A DNA stretch of 64,000 nt from Abelmoschus esculentus (lineage: Eukaryota; Streptophyta; Magnoliopsida; Malvales; Malvaceae): contig JAUCBN010000021.1 of the NCBI GenBank assembly GCA_035048815.1, positions 813,501 through 877,500 on the forward strand, written 5' to 3'. Shown piece after piece: positions 32,053 through 44,455 of this stretch (its first letter is position 1; each line of letters starts with the position of its first letter). The notes beneath the pieces are model-generated. The model did no database searches. It was not told where the DNA came from and saw only the letters and a list, made by a program, of their open reading frames with translations. Position numbers and translations under genes: made by a program.

Positions 32053-34787
32053 ATGGCAGTGGCTATGGTGTCATTAGTTGTTAAAAGAATTTCAGAGTTA
32101 CTCATCCAGGAAGCAGTTTTCCTGACAGATGTGAAAGAACAAGTACAAAGCTTAAACGATGAATTAAAGCGGATGCAGGGCTTCTTGGAGGATGCGGAAC
32201 GTAAGATAGAACATGATGCACGTTTCCACAATCGTGTGTCGGAAATCAGAGATCTTGCTTACGATGCTGAAGATGTGATCGACTCGTTCATTCTTGAACG
32301 TGTACACAAAGATGGATTTCAACGAATCCTCCAGTGCTTGACTTCTATTTTCACCAAGCCTATTCAGCTGCACAAAATCGGGGTGGATATCAAAGCAATC
32401 CAGACCAAGCTTGAAAATATTTCAAGGAGCCTTCCAGCCTATCAGATACCTGATGATGGAGCAGGACCTAGCTCTGTTTCCAGCATGCAGCAGCGATTAA
32501 GAAAGGCATTCTCACATGTTGAAGAAGAGGATGTGGTTAGCTTGGAGGGTAGCACCAAGAATGTCCTGGCCCTGTTGATGACCGAAGAAGACAGACTCCA
32601 TGTCGTCGTCTCAATAGTCGGCAGGGGGGGGGGGGCTTGGAAAGACAACTCTTGCCAGAAAAGTATACAATCACGTGGATGTGAAGCGGCGTTTTGATTG
32701 CTTGGCTTGGGTTTCTATATCCCAACAATGGAACCCGAGAGAAGTTCTGCTTGGTGTCTTGATGAAAGTTTTCTCTCCTCCTAAAGAGGAACTAGAGCTA
32801 ATTGAGAAGGAGAACAATGATTTGCTGATGAGAAGGCTTTTTGATGCTCTAAAAGAAAGACGATACTTGATCGTACTCGATGATATCTGGAGAAGAGAGG
32901 ATTGGGATATTCTTAAACCTGCTTTTCCAAGAGGAAAAAAAGGAAGCAAAATCCTATTCACAACACGGAACAAGGATGCGGCTTTACATGCAGATCCTTG
33001 CAACTCTCCGTTTAAGCTTCCATTTCTTACTGATGATCAAAGTTGGAAGCTTTTTATCAGAAAAACGTTCCCACGAAACAGGACGGATCCTCATGCTTGC
33101 TCAAAAACATTTGAGAAGCTCGGAAGAGAGATGGTGAAAAGATGTGGAGGTCTACCCCTAGCAATTGTTGTGTTGGGACAGAAACATGTTCCAAGGACAC
33201 TTGAAAGGGATCCAACCACAAGGCCATCCATATGGTGCTGTGAATGCAATCTTGGCTTTAAGCTACCATGATTTACCTTTCCATTTAAAACCATGCTTTC
33301 TATATCTTGGCCATTATCCAGAAGATTGGGAGATATCTAAGAAGGAACTCATTCAATTATGGATCGCAGAAGGTTTCATTTCATCATCATTCGAAAGCAG
33401 GGAAGTGTTGATGGAGGATGTTGGCGAACAATTCTTGGAAGATCTTATGAATCAAAGTTTGGTTCAACTCGTGCAGCAAGACTACACAGGGACCAGAGTG
33501 AAAACCTGTCGACTCCATGATCTCTTGAGGGATTTTTGTATTGAGAAATCAAGAGAGGAGAATTTCCTGGAGATTGTTCAGCCACCATTGACTGAATCTG
33601 ATATAACCCTGGCAGAACCTATGCTGCGAAGAATTGCTATTCATCCTAGCAAAAGCTATGTTTGCTTGAAGGGAAAGCATCCAAAATTACGATCTTTATT
33701 GCTATTTCAAGATGATGAATTGATACACCTGCATATTTCGGAATGCAAAAGATTCAAATTTTTACGAGTGTTGACTCTTGTGAAGAAGCATGGTGATTGG
33801 CATGTCTCAAGTGAACTTGGAAATCTCCATCATTTGAAGTATTTGAAGTTAGAAGGTGATGACATAACCTTGCCCAGGGCTATGGGAAGGTTGAAGAGCT
33901 TATACTCTTTATACATCAGATATTGGAGTTGTCTTTCAATTCCAAATGAGGTATTCAAGTTGGAACGTTTGAAGCATATTGTGTTGCGTTATTATGGGCT
34001 TGGGGGACTACAGCTAAAGTGTTTGAGCTTAAGATTTATTTCCTCAAGCCTTCAAACTTTGAAGTCCATAGGTGTGGATGAGCAGTTACTTGAAAATGAT
34101 TCCTTGCTTAGGTTGATTAATCTTCAAAACTTAGGATTGGTATTTAAGAGAGCAGAAGATGTGAAGCGTATCCTGATGTTGCTGATAGAATTGCATGGCC
34201 TTGTGTCATTGAACGTGAATTTTATAGAGTATTCAATCTTAACATGGTATTCAGATTTGGAACCCCTTTCTCGATGCCATCGCCTCTCCAAACTGAAGTT
34301 TGTAGGGAATCTAAAAGAAGATCCTGAGCCTAGCCATCATGTTTTGAAATTCCTTCCACCAAACATTGACAAGTTAACTTTGTCATTTTGTTGTATGAAG
34401 CAAGATCCAATGCGTGTCTTGGAAAATCTACCTTGTTTGAGGATTCTTAAGTTACTTGAATCTGCATATATGGGGAGGAAAATGATTTGTTCTACTGGTG
34501 GATTTCCTCAACTCCAGTCTCTTCAAATGTATTGTCTACAGCTGGAGGAGTGGGAGATAGAAGAAGGCGCCATGCCACAGCTCCATAGTTTATATTTGGA
34601 ACATACTTTTAGGTTGAATATGATCCCAGAAGGGTTGATGCATATTCCTACTCTCCATCAACTGAAATTAGTAGGAATGAACCAGTCATTAAAAGAGAGG
34701 ATCCAAGTTATAGATGGAAGAGAAGGAGAAGACTTCTATAAAGTGAAACACATTCCACACATTCAAATAAGAGTTGAAGACTGTTGA
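32053..34787 (+). pseudogene. CC-NB-LRR pseudogene (NLR2), broken in P-loop and at GLPL
   Basis: Copy of the cluster's NLR gene, still recognisable from MAVAMVSLVVKRIS to HIPHIQIRVEDC, but in three frames. First, the guanine run in the P-loop codons, seven in the sister genes, is twelve here (32624-32635) with loss of the preceding T, shifting frame inside the nucleotide-binding loop. Second, 47 bases present in the other copies are missing at about 33178, after LAIVVLG, removing the end of the GLPL region and shifting frame again. The rest (kinase-2 LIVLDDIW, RNBS-D, RLHD, LRRs) is uninterrupted, so damage is recent. Any product would be a truncated coiled-coil protein of about 220 residues. 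Closest sister in the 235-260 linker is the copy at 44.46 kb. Confidence 0.93.
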
Positions 34788-35221
34788 TCGTTCGGCGGAT
34801 TATCGGTGAGGAGAACAGTTGAACGTGAGAAGTCCAACAGACAGCGCTTGGCTTACACATGCCAGATGGTGATTCTCTCTTGCTCGATCTCGATCGTCCA
34901 TTCTTGTTCTTGATCGAGTGATCCAGGGAGCCAACAAAAATCATGTTAGGGGCTATGTAACATTAATATTGGACTTGTAATAATTTTAGACTATGCACAA
35001 GAGATGGTAACAGACACGCACAATATGACATAACTAATAATGACATATATACCTAACAAAAGGATATTTTAATATTGTCACATTCAATATGCATAATTAA
35101 AACATAATACACACAAGAGTATAATGCAAAAATATAAAATAAAAATAAAACACATGCAAATGTAACTGGTCATTATTTAAATTTTAAACTGAAAGACTAA
35201 AATGGGGTTATAAATGAGTGA
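34788..35221 (+). other. 3' flank of NLR2
   Basis: 34788-34995 parallels the 3' flank of NLR1. 34996-35221 is AT-rich spacer. No gene. Confidence 0.55.
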
Positions 35222-35830
35222 TTACATCTATCCTACTGTTGCTGATAGGATTGCATCACCTTGTGTCATTGAACGTAAATTTTGATGAGGGTTCAATCTC
35301 ACCATCGTATTCAGATTTTGAACCCCTTTCTCAATGCCATCGCCTCTCCAAACTGAAGTTATCAGGGAAGCTGGAAGAAGATCTTCATCAGAGCCCTCAT
35401 GTTTTGAAGTTTCTTCCACCAAACATTGTCAAGTTAACATTGAGCTGGAGTCGGATGAAACAAGATCCAATGTGTGCATTGGAACAGCTGCCTTGTTTGA
35501 GGATTCTTAAGTTACTTGACTGGGCATATGTGGGGAGGAAAATGATTTGTTCTGCCGGTGGATTTCCTCAACTCCAGTCTCTTAAAATGTATGGTCTATT
35601 TCAGCTGGAGGAGTGGGAGATAGAAGAAGGGCGCCATGCCACAGCTCCATAGTTTACATTTAGCTGATTTTATATACTTGAAGATGATCCCAGAAGGGTT
35701 GAGGCATATTACGACTCTCAACAACTGAAATTAACAGGAATGAAGCCTTCATTGGAAGAGAGGATCAAAGTGATAGATGAAAGAGAAGGAGAAGAGTTCT
35801 ATAAACTGAGACACATTCAAATAATTGGTA
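35222..35830 (+). pseudogene. LRR-only NLR remnant
   Basis: Starts abruptly inside the LRR region (ILLLLIGLHHLVSLNVNF), continues through PLSQCHRLSKLKLSG, FLPPNIVKLTLSWS, LPCLRILKLLDWAYVGRK and FQLEEWEIEEG, then shifts frame by one extra G near 35631. The rest (MPQLHSLHL, KMIPEGLRHITTL) is in the next frame, with another break near 35720, and ends in a decayed DFYK/RHIQI tail. No coiled coil or NB domain precedes it. Confidence 0.88.
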
Positions 35831-37635
35831 CAAGGTCCCTAAGCACCTAGAATCAAAGCAATTCACATTGCATAAAGAATTCCATCTAGTGAGGTTCTCG
35901 AGTGCTTAGAAGATCTTGGCGTTTTAGTTTTCTTTTGTAGATGAGTTCTATATTTTACGGTGGTCCGAGGAGTTACCACGGTGGTGCAACCACATCTCAT
36001 TTGACATAAAGTTTTGACAATGGCTGGAGGTATTTATTTCGATCATTTTTCGCTGTGTTTATGCTCGTTTAATGCTTACATTAAATATATGAGAAATTTT
36101 TTATTTAAATTATATAAAAGTATGAAAATATAAAAGGGTAATTTTTTTGGGTACGTGGAAACATTGTTTGCACAAATACACGTGAAAATTTTATATACAC
36201 AAATGCTAGTATTAGGATTGATAGATATCGTAAAGGATTAGAGGTTAGGGTTTAAGTGTAATAATTGTAAATTTAGAGGTTGTAAATTTAACGTTAAAAT
36301 TTAAAGTTTATAGGTTAAAACTTAAATCGCTAACCATATTATCCTAAAACATAAACTTTAACCATAAACTCTAAATTCTCATAATGAACACTAAAATTTA
36401 AACCCCTACATTGACCCTAAACTCTAAACCATAATCTAAAACTCTAAATCCTAAAATTAAGACGCTCGTAGAAAAAAAAATAATATCAAATCTATATGGG
36501 ACAATCATCCATATAAAAATTTCTTATAATAATCGGATAATTGTTTCATATGCAAGGGCAGGAAAATTTTCTTTACACAAATACCTTAATTTTAAGGTAT
36601 AGTGTTTAGGGGTTTATTACATGAATTTTGAATTTAGGGGTATAGTTAAAATTTAGTGTTTATAGGTAAAAACTTAAATCCCTATATTATCCTAAAACTA
36701 ATCCTAACCTCTAAATCTTAAATTCTTACACCAAACAAATAATATTATATAATTATTATTTATAAAAAATGTTGTTCAATCATTTATCAATTGAGTTTCT
36801 CTACAATCCGCGATAGAACTTGGTAAAAGAATTTAGGGTTTCAATTTATTTTTTTTTTAAAATAATGATTTAAACTAAAATTTTCAAAAAAAAATCAAAG
36901 GTTAATTTACTTTTGTTGTTTAAAAAATGATGGGAGGCGATTTAAGTAAATATACTTAAAATTGTTGAAGCTTAATATAAACTTTTAAAAATTTAAAGAA
37001 TAAAAATATTAGTTTTTTAATCTTTATCAAATGACTAAATTCTAATTTTAATTTTCTAAAATTTAGTTCTCGTCTCGACCACTATCTCGGTGACACTGAC
37101 ACATGAGTTAAACCTTTAAATGATAGTATTAGTATATATAAAAACAAATTATTTAAAAAACTTTTCCTTAAATTATCTTGTAACCGAATGATTTTTTATT
37201 TTTCGAGTCGAGTTATGAATTTTTAAGGTGAAAGAATTTTTTTGGATAAATAAACTTTATTCATTCAAGAAACTTTAAATTACGTCACTTAAAAAAAAAC
37301 TTTAAATTCATTCAAGATTTTGGATAAATAAACTTTACTCATTCAAGAAATTTTAATTTATGTCTAACCAAACAAATCAAAATAACAGAAGAGATTAAAC
37401 ACCATAACACTTCACCATGTACTGATCCTTCCGTAAGTCTCCAGTTTGCAACTGAAAAGCTATCGAAAAAGATTTTGAGCTCATTCCTATCATTTTAAAA
37501 ACTTTTGAATGTTATAGTTTTATTCTTAAATTGTGGCTCTCATTTTAAATTGATCCCCATATTTTTGAACATTCTAAATTCATCCTTAAATTATCATTTA
37601 TATCATAATATATTATTATTTAATAGCGATCATTA
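35831..37635. repeat. Intergenic, cluster flank copies and CCTAAA-rich repeats
   Basis: 36100-36320 parallels the DNA after the NLRs at 47.2, 49.4 and 53.9 kb (AAGTATGAAAATATAAAA). 36295-37270 parallels 25491-26030. 36240-36740 is rich in CCTAAA/TTTAGG words. 37505-37620 resembles 63570-63690. No gene. Confidence 0.6.
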
Positions 37636-39090
37636 CTGTAAAAGTCATTTTTTTGCTTCTGGTACAAATTTGATCACCGATTTTGAAAATCAACCAATAA
37701 GGTCACTTACGTTTTCGGTCTGTAAACTTTTGGTCACTTCGACGTTAAATATCGTTAATGGTTGACAGAAAGATGATTTGGCACAATAAAAAATGAATAA
37801 ATTACCTAAATAGTCCCTAAGTAATTATTTTATTTTTATTTCATTTTTAATTTAACACTCAAAATTTTAAAATTATATATTTTCACAATCTTTCCCAAAA
37901 AACTAAACTCCTTATTTAAACTAAGCTTGATTTTTTTAGAATTAACCCATCAAAACAACAATCATCATCCCTATAGCTCCAAACTAATCATGGGCTAAAG
38001 AACTCTTCAGTTTTGGTGAAAAAGAAAATTATAAAAACAACCACCGAATTCTCCTTTACCTCCATCGTTTTAACAACCAATCACCATCATGTTAGGAAGG
38101 AGAGCTCGACACTTGATCGAAAACCTGTCAGAGCTACTCATTTCTGACTAGAAATTTGGGTTTTGGGATCCATCAAGAAGCCCCAGAGGGTCCATTTGAT
38201 TTTAAAACTGCATCACCGAGTGGTTCTAAAAGGTTTGACGTCAGCAACGGCGGTCTCGGAATCATTGCTTCGATGGAGAAATCTATTCCCAGTTCGACGG
38301 CGATCGTCGTGAACCACGGAGGCAACAGTTACGGCATACTTAGAGGCAAATTCGTGGGTTTGAAGATGGATAGTTTGGAAGATTACACCGTCGTGATAAA
38401 CCATCACCGACCTAAAAAATCATCTACCAAGGTGTATTTCACTAGCGACGAATAAAGAACCGAAAGAAATATTAAATAATAATTCAAATCATGACAGAAA
38501 CATGTTGTTCGGAGCAGTTAAGGAAACGTCATCCTCAACAACAATGGATCTCGTTGAAGATGGTGAATACCCAACCTTTGATTTTCTAAACTCTTATCAT
38601 CTTTGCAAGAAGAGACTGCATGGACATATATATAAAATGAAATAAAAGTAAATTTCCCTTTTGAGTCTACACAGGAGAAGGAAATATGTAATGATTTGGT
38701 CATCTATTCCTGTATTAAAATATTGTTACTCAGTAGGAATAGATGACAAGAGTTAAATTTAAACAGAGAACCTTTGATTTTGAAATTCTATGGTCTGCAC
38801 AGGAGAAGAAAACAGAGAATTATTTGGGGAAGATGGTGAAAATATATAATTTTAAATTTTGAGGGTTAAATTTAAAATGAAATAAAAATAAAATAATTAT
38901 TTAGGGACTATTTAAGTAATTTATTTATTTATTATTATGTCAAATCATCTTTTCGTCAATCATTAACGATATTTAACGTCGAAGTGACCAAAAGTGTACA
39001 ACCCGAAAACATAAATGACCTTATTGGTTGATTTTCAAAATCGATGACCAAATTTGTACTAGGAGCAAACAAATGTGACTTTTACATTAA
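37636..39090. mobile_element. TIR element carrying an FLZ gene fragment (Pack-type)
   Basis: About 258-bp inverted repeats (37636-37893 and 38830-39090 reversed), roughly 90 per cent alike by eye, both starting GTAAAAGTCA and sharing TTTTGGTCACTTCGACGTTA. The 0.9-kb interior is less AT-rich and holds pieces of a host-type gene (38089-38645). No transposase. This fits a Pack-MULE-like non-autonomous element that picked up gene DNA. A clear target duplication was not found, so the superfamily is uncertain. Confidence 0.72.
38089..38645 (+). pseudogene. FCS-like zinc finger (FLZ/DUF581) gene fragment inside the TIR element
   Basis: FLZ proteins are plant scaffolds that bind SnRK1 kinase. Three pieces in order match the family. 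MLGRRARHLIENLSELLISD from 38089 (typical N-terminus) stops at 38149-38151. From about 38159, GFGIHQEAPEGPFDFKTASP, then GLGIIASMEKS and DSLEDYTVVINHHRP, the usual acidic block before the zinc finger, stops at 38453-38455. From 38544, YPTFDFLNSYHLCKKRLHG is the first half of the FLZ domain and stops at 38643-38645. The first zinc cysteine (SFCHLC in the family) is Tyr here, and the second half with FCS is missing. The three pieces are in different frames; an intron may separate the last two. Not expected to make a working FLZ protein. Confidence 0.7.
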
Positions 39091-39301
39091 TTAACCCTAT
39101 TTAATATACATCAATGTTTAATGACCATTAATATTTTAGGTAAAAAAAATACCCCTATATACAAATTCACGCGTGAATGAACAACAAACGGTTATCGAAA
39201 TGCTCTATCTATTTCTTAAAACAAAAGTTCTATAGTTTTGGTGGATCTTGAAAAACGAGTATCTAAAACCTTTGACATACATATATAGAGAGAGAATAAT
39301 T

Positions 39302-39673
39302 CACTACAGTAAAATAGGTCTTTTGCAGTGTTTTTTTAGTTCTATAATGACGATTTTTAACGCTGCTAAAAACCTTCTCGACGCTTAGAAAAACGCCGGA
39401 AGAAGTGTCACTGAAACTAGTGCCGCAATAGTTTACAAACGCCGCTCATAAACATGCTCTTTAGTGGCGTTTTTAGATACAAACGCCGTAATTAACATGT
39501 TTTTAGTGATGTTTTTATCTACAAACGCCGCTAACAATATGTTTTAGTATTCCCGAAAACGCCGCAAAAGACGTAATATAGTGACGTTTTTTGAAAAACG
39601 CAGTATAAATTTTGCGGCGTTTAAACAAAAAACGTCAGTAAATGTGCCGCTAAAAAACAATTTTGTTGTAGTG
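39302..39673. mobile_element. Short CACTA-type element with GCGGCGTTT subterminal repeats
   Basis: Begins CACTACAGTAAAA and ends TTTTGTTGTAGTG, the CACTA terminal signature, flanked by ATT on both sides (39299-39301 and 39674-39676), the expected 3-bp duplication. Inside, AACGCCGC/GCGGCGTTT words occur repeatedly in both orientations, as do transposase-binding repeats of CACTA elements. At 372 bp it is non-autonomous. Confidence 0.85.
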
Positions 39674-40189
39674 ATTAAATCCATAATTGTTATTTATTTT
39701 AAACAATCTTATTATCTTAAATTAGTCTGGAGAGTAATATTTACGATCATTCTTATTCATTTTTAGTGAGAAACTCTATAGATTCAATTAATGTTGACCA
39801 TAGATAAAATCACATTTGATCCTCAAAATTACAAGTGACCTCTTGTTAGACATTATTACAACCAAAGTTAAAAGAAAAGCTCATGATTTCGATAACCTTG
39901 ACTTTGTTCATTTCATAATCCTTTAACCTTTTATCTCGTGATATTTGATCGAATATAAGAAAAGCATGACCTTGCATTTCTCTGTCTCAATTATTGAGGG
40001 GCACAAAGATATCTCTTTTATGCTAAAGAGGAATAAATTCTATCTTAATCTCTCACAACTCAGTACAAGATTCCTTATCATGTTCAAGTATAATTTTTAT
40101 AATCGCATGATTAAAATCGACGTTTGACTATGTCCAAACATCATAATCATAATCATGTTGAGAACCATTGTAATTTCAAATAAAAGGAT
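39674..40189. other. Intergenic, no gene seen
   Basis: AT-rich with an open but unconvincing frame at 39945-40127. No recognisable feature. Confidence 0.5.
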
Positions 40190-40956
40190 GGCATAAAGAT
40201 AATTTTAACCCTCAACGTTTATATTTTTGTCGTTTTGGATCTTATTCTTTTTTTTGGATAAATTTAGCCCTTAACCTATATCTTTTTGACAAATAGCTTA
40301 TTTTTTAACTAGATTGATGACTGGACCGTTAAAAATTTAACGATGATATATATATGGAATATAATTTTAAATGACATGAAATGTAACCTATCAAATACAT
40401 ATATATATATATATAGAATATATCTTTCAAAAAAAATAGAGAGAATATAATTTTATTCTAATATAAAATATAAAACAATTAAAATTTAAATTTTTATTAA
40501 AAAATAATTAATTCTAAAATAAAAGATTATTAAACACTCTTAACCCTAACTATGATAAAATCAAAATCTTATTCTAAAATAAAAATATAAACACAATTCG
40601 AATAAGATTTTGATTTTATCGTAGTTAGGGTTAAGAATGTTTAATAATCTTTTATTTTAGAATTAATTAATTTTTAATAAAAATTTGAATTTTAATTGTT
40701 TTATATTTTATATTAGAATAAAATTATATTCCATATATATATATATGTATTTGATAGGTTGCATTCAATGTCATTTAAAATTATATTCCATATATATATC
40801 ATCGTTAAATTTTTAACGGGTCAGTCATCAAGTTAGTTAAAAAATAAGATATTTGTCAAAAAGATATAGGTTAAGGGCTAAATTTATCTCAAAAATAGAA
40901 TAAGGGACAAAACGACAAAAACTATAAACGTTAAGGGTTAAAATTATCTTTATGCC
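40190..40956. mobile_element. Second copy of the long-hairpin GGCATAAAG element
   Basis: Same ends (GGCATAAAGATAATTTTAAC and its complement) and the same palindromic layout as 21220-21959, with small indels. Its flanks do not show an obvious 9-bp duplication. Confidence 0.82.
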
Positions 40957-43900
40957 TTTTTATTATTATTTTTATCTTCTTCCACAAAGAATAAAGTTTT
41001 ACGGTTGTACCTCTTTTATTACACAAACACTGAAATAATCATTCTTTATTATCTTTTTAGACCACACAAGATACCAATCAATCGTTTTATGGGCTCGTAC
41101 TATTCTATCGATTTAAATTTTTTTTAAAATTATTTTAAAATTAAAAAAGTTCATACTACTCTATCGTTTTATGATGTTGTATGTTGTATCACAGTATTTT
41201 CATTTAATATTTGTTTTTTAAATATTTTATTTAAATTTTTTTTAAAAGTTCTAAAAATTCTAATGACTTATAACATTTATAAAAATAGTTTTTAAAAAAG
41301 TATATAAATATAACTTGATAAAATTTTAGTGTATCTTCCGTCAACAATATCTAAAGAAGAAACTAACAAGATTTGATGGTTAAAATTGCATAAAGGGGTT
41401 AAGTGATTAAATTTTTTAGTTTAAAGTTTATTTGATTTTTTTTTTTTGGTTAAAGTCTTAATTCAGTGTAAAAAGAATTAAAGGACTTAGTTGATTTTCT
41501 TCGAAAGTTCAAATGTTTTATACACCCGGAAGCTAAATTATATTAATCTTTTAATCAAACAGATATTTTCCACTATTGAAATTGATTAATGACAGCTCCG
41601 TTCATCAGAATTTTAGTATTGGTGATGATTGTTAATTTAGAAAGCTATGGTTCTTTTTGTGATTAAGACTTACATCATATTAGTATATTTAACAATGATA
41701 ATAATCGTAATAAAAATAAATTAAATGTTAGATGATTGTCTTGAATATTATTTGATTTTAATGATAATAGCGGAGGGAAGTTTTAACTTCTAAGAATAAA
41801 AGGTAAATTATAAAATTTATTATTAAAATTTTCTCTTTTGACTTATTATGATTATTTACTTTTTAAAATAATTAATTAATTTATTTATTAACAATTTATT
41901 TACTAAAATTTATACATTGTCTTGTTTTGAACCCTCAATATTATTTTATGTTTTAGATTCTAGTATGATTTGATATATTTTATTATTATTAAATATAAAA
42001 AATAATTTGAAATAAAAATGAAATTTTAAAAATCATTATTGAATTTTGTCCTTTAACATATTATGGTAGCCGGACTATTAAAACGATCAATTTACTAATT
42101 AAACTTTACATATTGACCTATTTTAGTCTCTCAATATTATTTTATTAATATTTTACATATTTTAATATTAGTATTATTAAATATAAAAAAATAATTTAAG
42201 ATAAATATGAAATTATATATTTATTAACGTTATTTAATATAAAAGTAATTTAAAATAATAAACAAAAATAAAAGTTATTTTATTTTTAATTATATTTATA
42301 ACTAAATATGAACAAAATTTGTTTATTTTTTAAAATTATTTTCTATATTTAATAATAAAATATATTAAGTCATACTAAAATATTAATAAAATAATATTAA
42401 ATGAACAAAATAGGTCGTAATAAGAAAATTTATCATTTTAAAAGTGTCATGACCAAAATAAATTAAAGAACAAAAATGACTAATGATTTTTATAATTTAC
42501 CCAATATTTATATATATTAAAAATTTATTATTTCCACAAAATTTTATTTTAAGATAAATTCTCCTTACATTAGATAGAACAAAAATTCTTTTGCACTTGT
42601 TGATGCCTTCTTTTATGCTCTGCTCTAAAAAAAATCTTTTAAAATTAAATTTTAAATCATAATCCTAATTTCGATATCCTAAACCCTATATCCTAAAAAA
42701 ATACTATACTCCTAAATCTCTAAAAACTAATCAGAATCAATAACATTAAACCTTAAACCTAATATTTTAAAGTGGAACACCAATAGTGACATAATAAAAG
42801 GACAGACGATTTACATCCATTAAAAAAGGTGTAAACGTTTGTCATTTTATTGTGACTCTTTTATTACCTGCACTTTAAAATAATAATTTAAAATTTAGGG
42901 TTTACAGTTTAATGTTAAGAATTATAAATAAAATTTTAAAAATTAAGGGTTTTAGTATTCATAATAACAAAAGTGAAAGAATAATTATTTTCTTAAAAAG
43001 GAAACAAGAGATATTCTTTATTTTTGTTTTCAAGAATTTTTGTTTCTTAATTATTCTTTCTTTCATGTTCCTAACTAAAAATTTTAAAAAATAAATTTTA
43101 AATTTTAACTTTAATTTTCTACGTTCTAAATCTTACATTCTAAAATATAAACTTTACTGTTAATTCTTTAAACCCTAATTAAAACCTTTAATCTTAAATA
43201 CTAAATTTTAAACTCACTAATTTAATACGGGGTATTAATAAAAATAAGATCATACTATTTACACCGAATAAAAAAAAAGTTATAAAGAGTTTTAACTTCT
43301 GAGACTTAAAAGGTATATTATAAAATTCATTATTGAAATTTGTTCTTTTAACTTATTATGATTATTTAATTTTAAAATATTAATTTACTCACTAAATTTT
43401 ATATATTAACTTGTTTTGATCATTTAATATTATTTTATGTTTTAGCATGATTTGGTATCTTTTATTATTATTAAATATAAAAAATAATTTTAAATAAAAA
43501 TAAAATCGTAAAAATTGTTATTTGAACTTTGTTCTCTAACATGGGCACTGAACTTTTAAAACAATTAATTTACTCACTAAATTTTATATATCGGTCTATT
43601 TTAGTCACTCAATATTATTTTATTAATATTTTAGTATGATTTTACATATTTTACCGGTAATAGTATTAAATATAAAAACAATTTAAGATAAATATGAAAT
43701 TATATATTTATTAACATTATTTAATATAAAATTAATTTAAAATATAAAAAGTTGTTTTATTTAAATTACATTTATAACTAAATATTAATAAAATTTATTT
43801 ACTTTTATTTTAAATTATTTTTTATATTTAATAATAATAATAATATATGTTAATTCATACCAAAATATAAAATAATATTGAGTGACCAAAACAGGTCAAT

Positions 43901-44227
43901 GTATAAAGTTTAGTGAGTAAATTGATATTTTCAAAATTTCAGTGAGCAAGATGGACAAGAAAGCAAAGTTTAGTGATAATTTTTAAAATATTTTATTTTA
44001 ATTTTTTTATATTTACTAATAATAAAATATATTAAGTCATACTAAAATATTAAAAACATAATATTAAGTGACCACAATATGTCTCAGTAAAAAAATACCA
44101 TTTTAAAAATATTCTGATTAAAATAGGTTAGAGAACAAAATCTACTAATAATTTTTATAATTTATCTAATATTTAAATATAATTAAAAATTATTATTCTC
44201 ACAATTTTATTTTTAAACTAAATTCTC
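40957..44227. repeat. Gene-free AT-rich repeats between NLR copies
   Basis: 41110-41690 is a partial copy of the 26.0-27.4 kb segment and retains the empty site of the LINE. 41810-42495 and 43310-44175 belong to the palindromic AT-rich family. 42540-42780 and 43070-43210 carry the CCTAAA-rich family. No gene supported. Confidence 0.6.
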
Positions 44228-44455
44228 GTTACATTAGATAGAGTAGAAAAGCAAGAAAAAGAATCCTCAATTTCTTTGATGAAGAGGGAAGAATCTGTTT
44301 TCGCTTTTTCGTTGTTCAATGTTACTTTTTATCAAATTTTGATAAGACAATAACAAAAGGAAGAAGGAAGGAATCATATGGGCTATGTTAATCACCAAAT
44401 ACACAGGCTGAGCATCAAGCAATTTGAATTTTGAAATCCAGAAAACAAGGGAGAA
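44228..44455 (+). promoter_or_regulatory. 5' flank of NLR3
   Basis: Matches the flank before NLR2 and the 51.08-kb NLR (AAAGAATC, ATCAATTTCTTTG-type, AGGAAGGAATCATATG, ACAAGGGAGAAATGG). Likely promoter-proximal and leader sequence; no experimentally defined element can be named. Confidence 0.5.

Noticed and set aside
38213..38703. Minus-strand frames across the FLZ fragment
   Set aside because: The plus strand matches a known family in order; the minus frames match nothing.
42912..43094. 60-codon AT-rich frame
   Set aside because: Lys/Ile/Phe-only composition, within repeat DNA, no similarity recognised.
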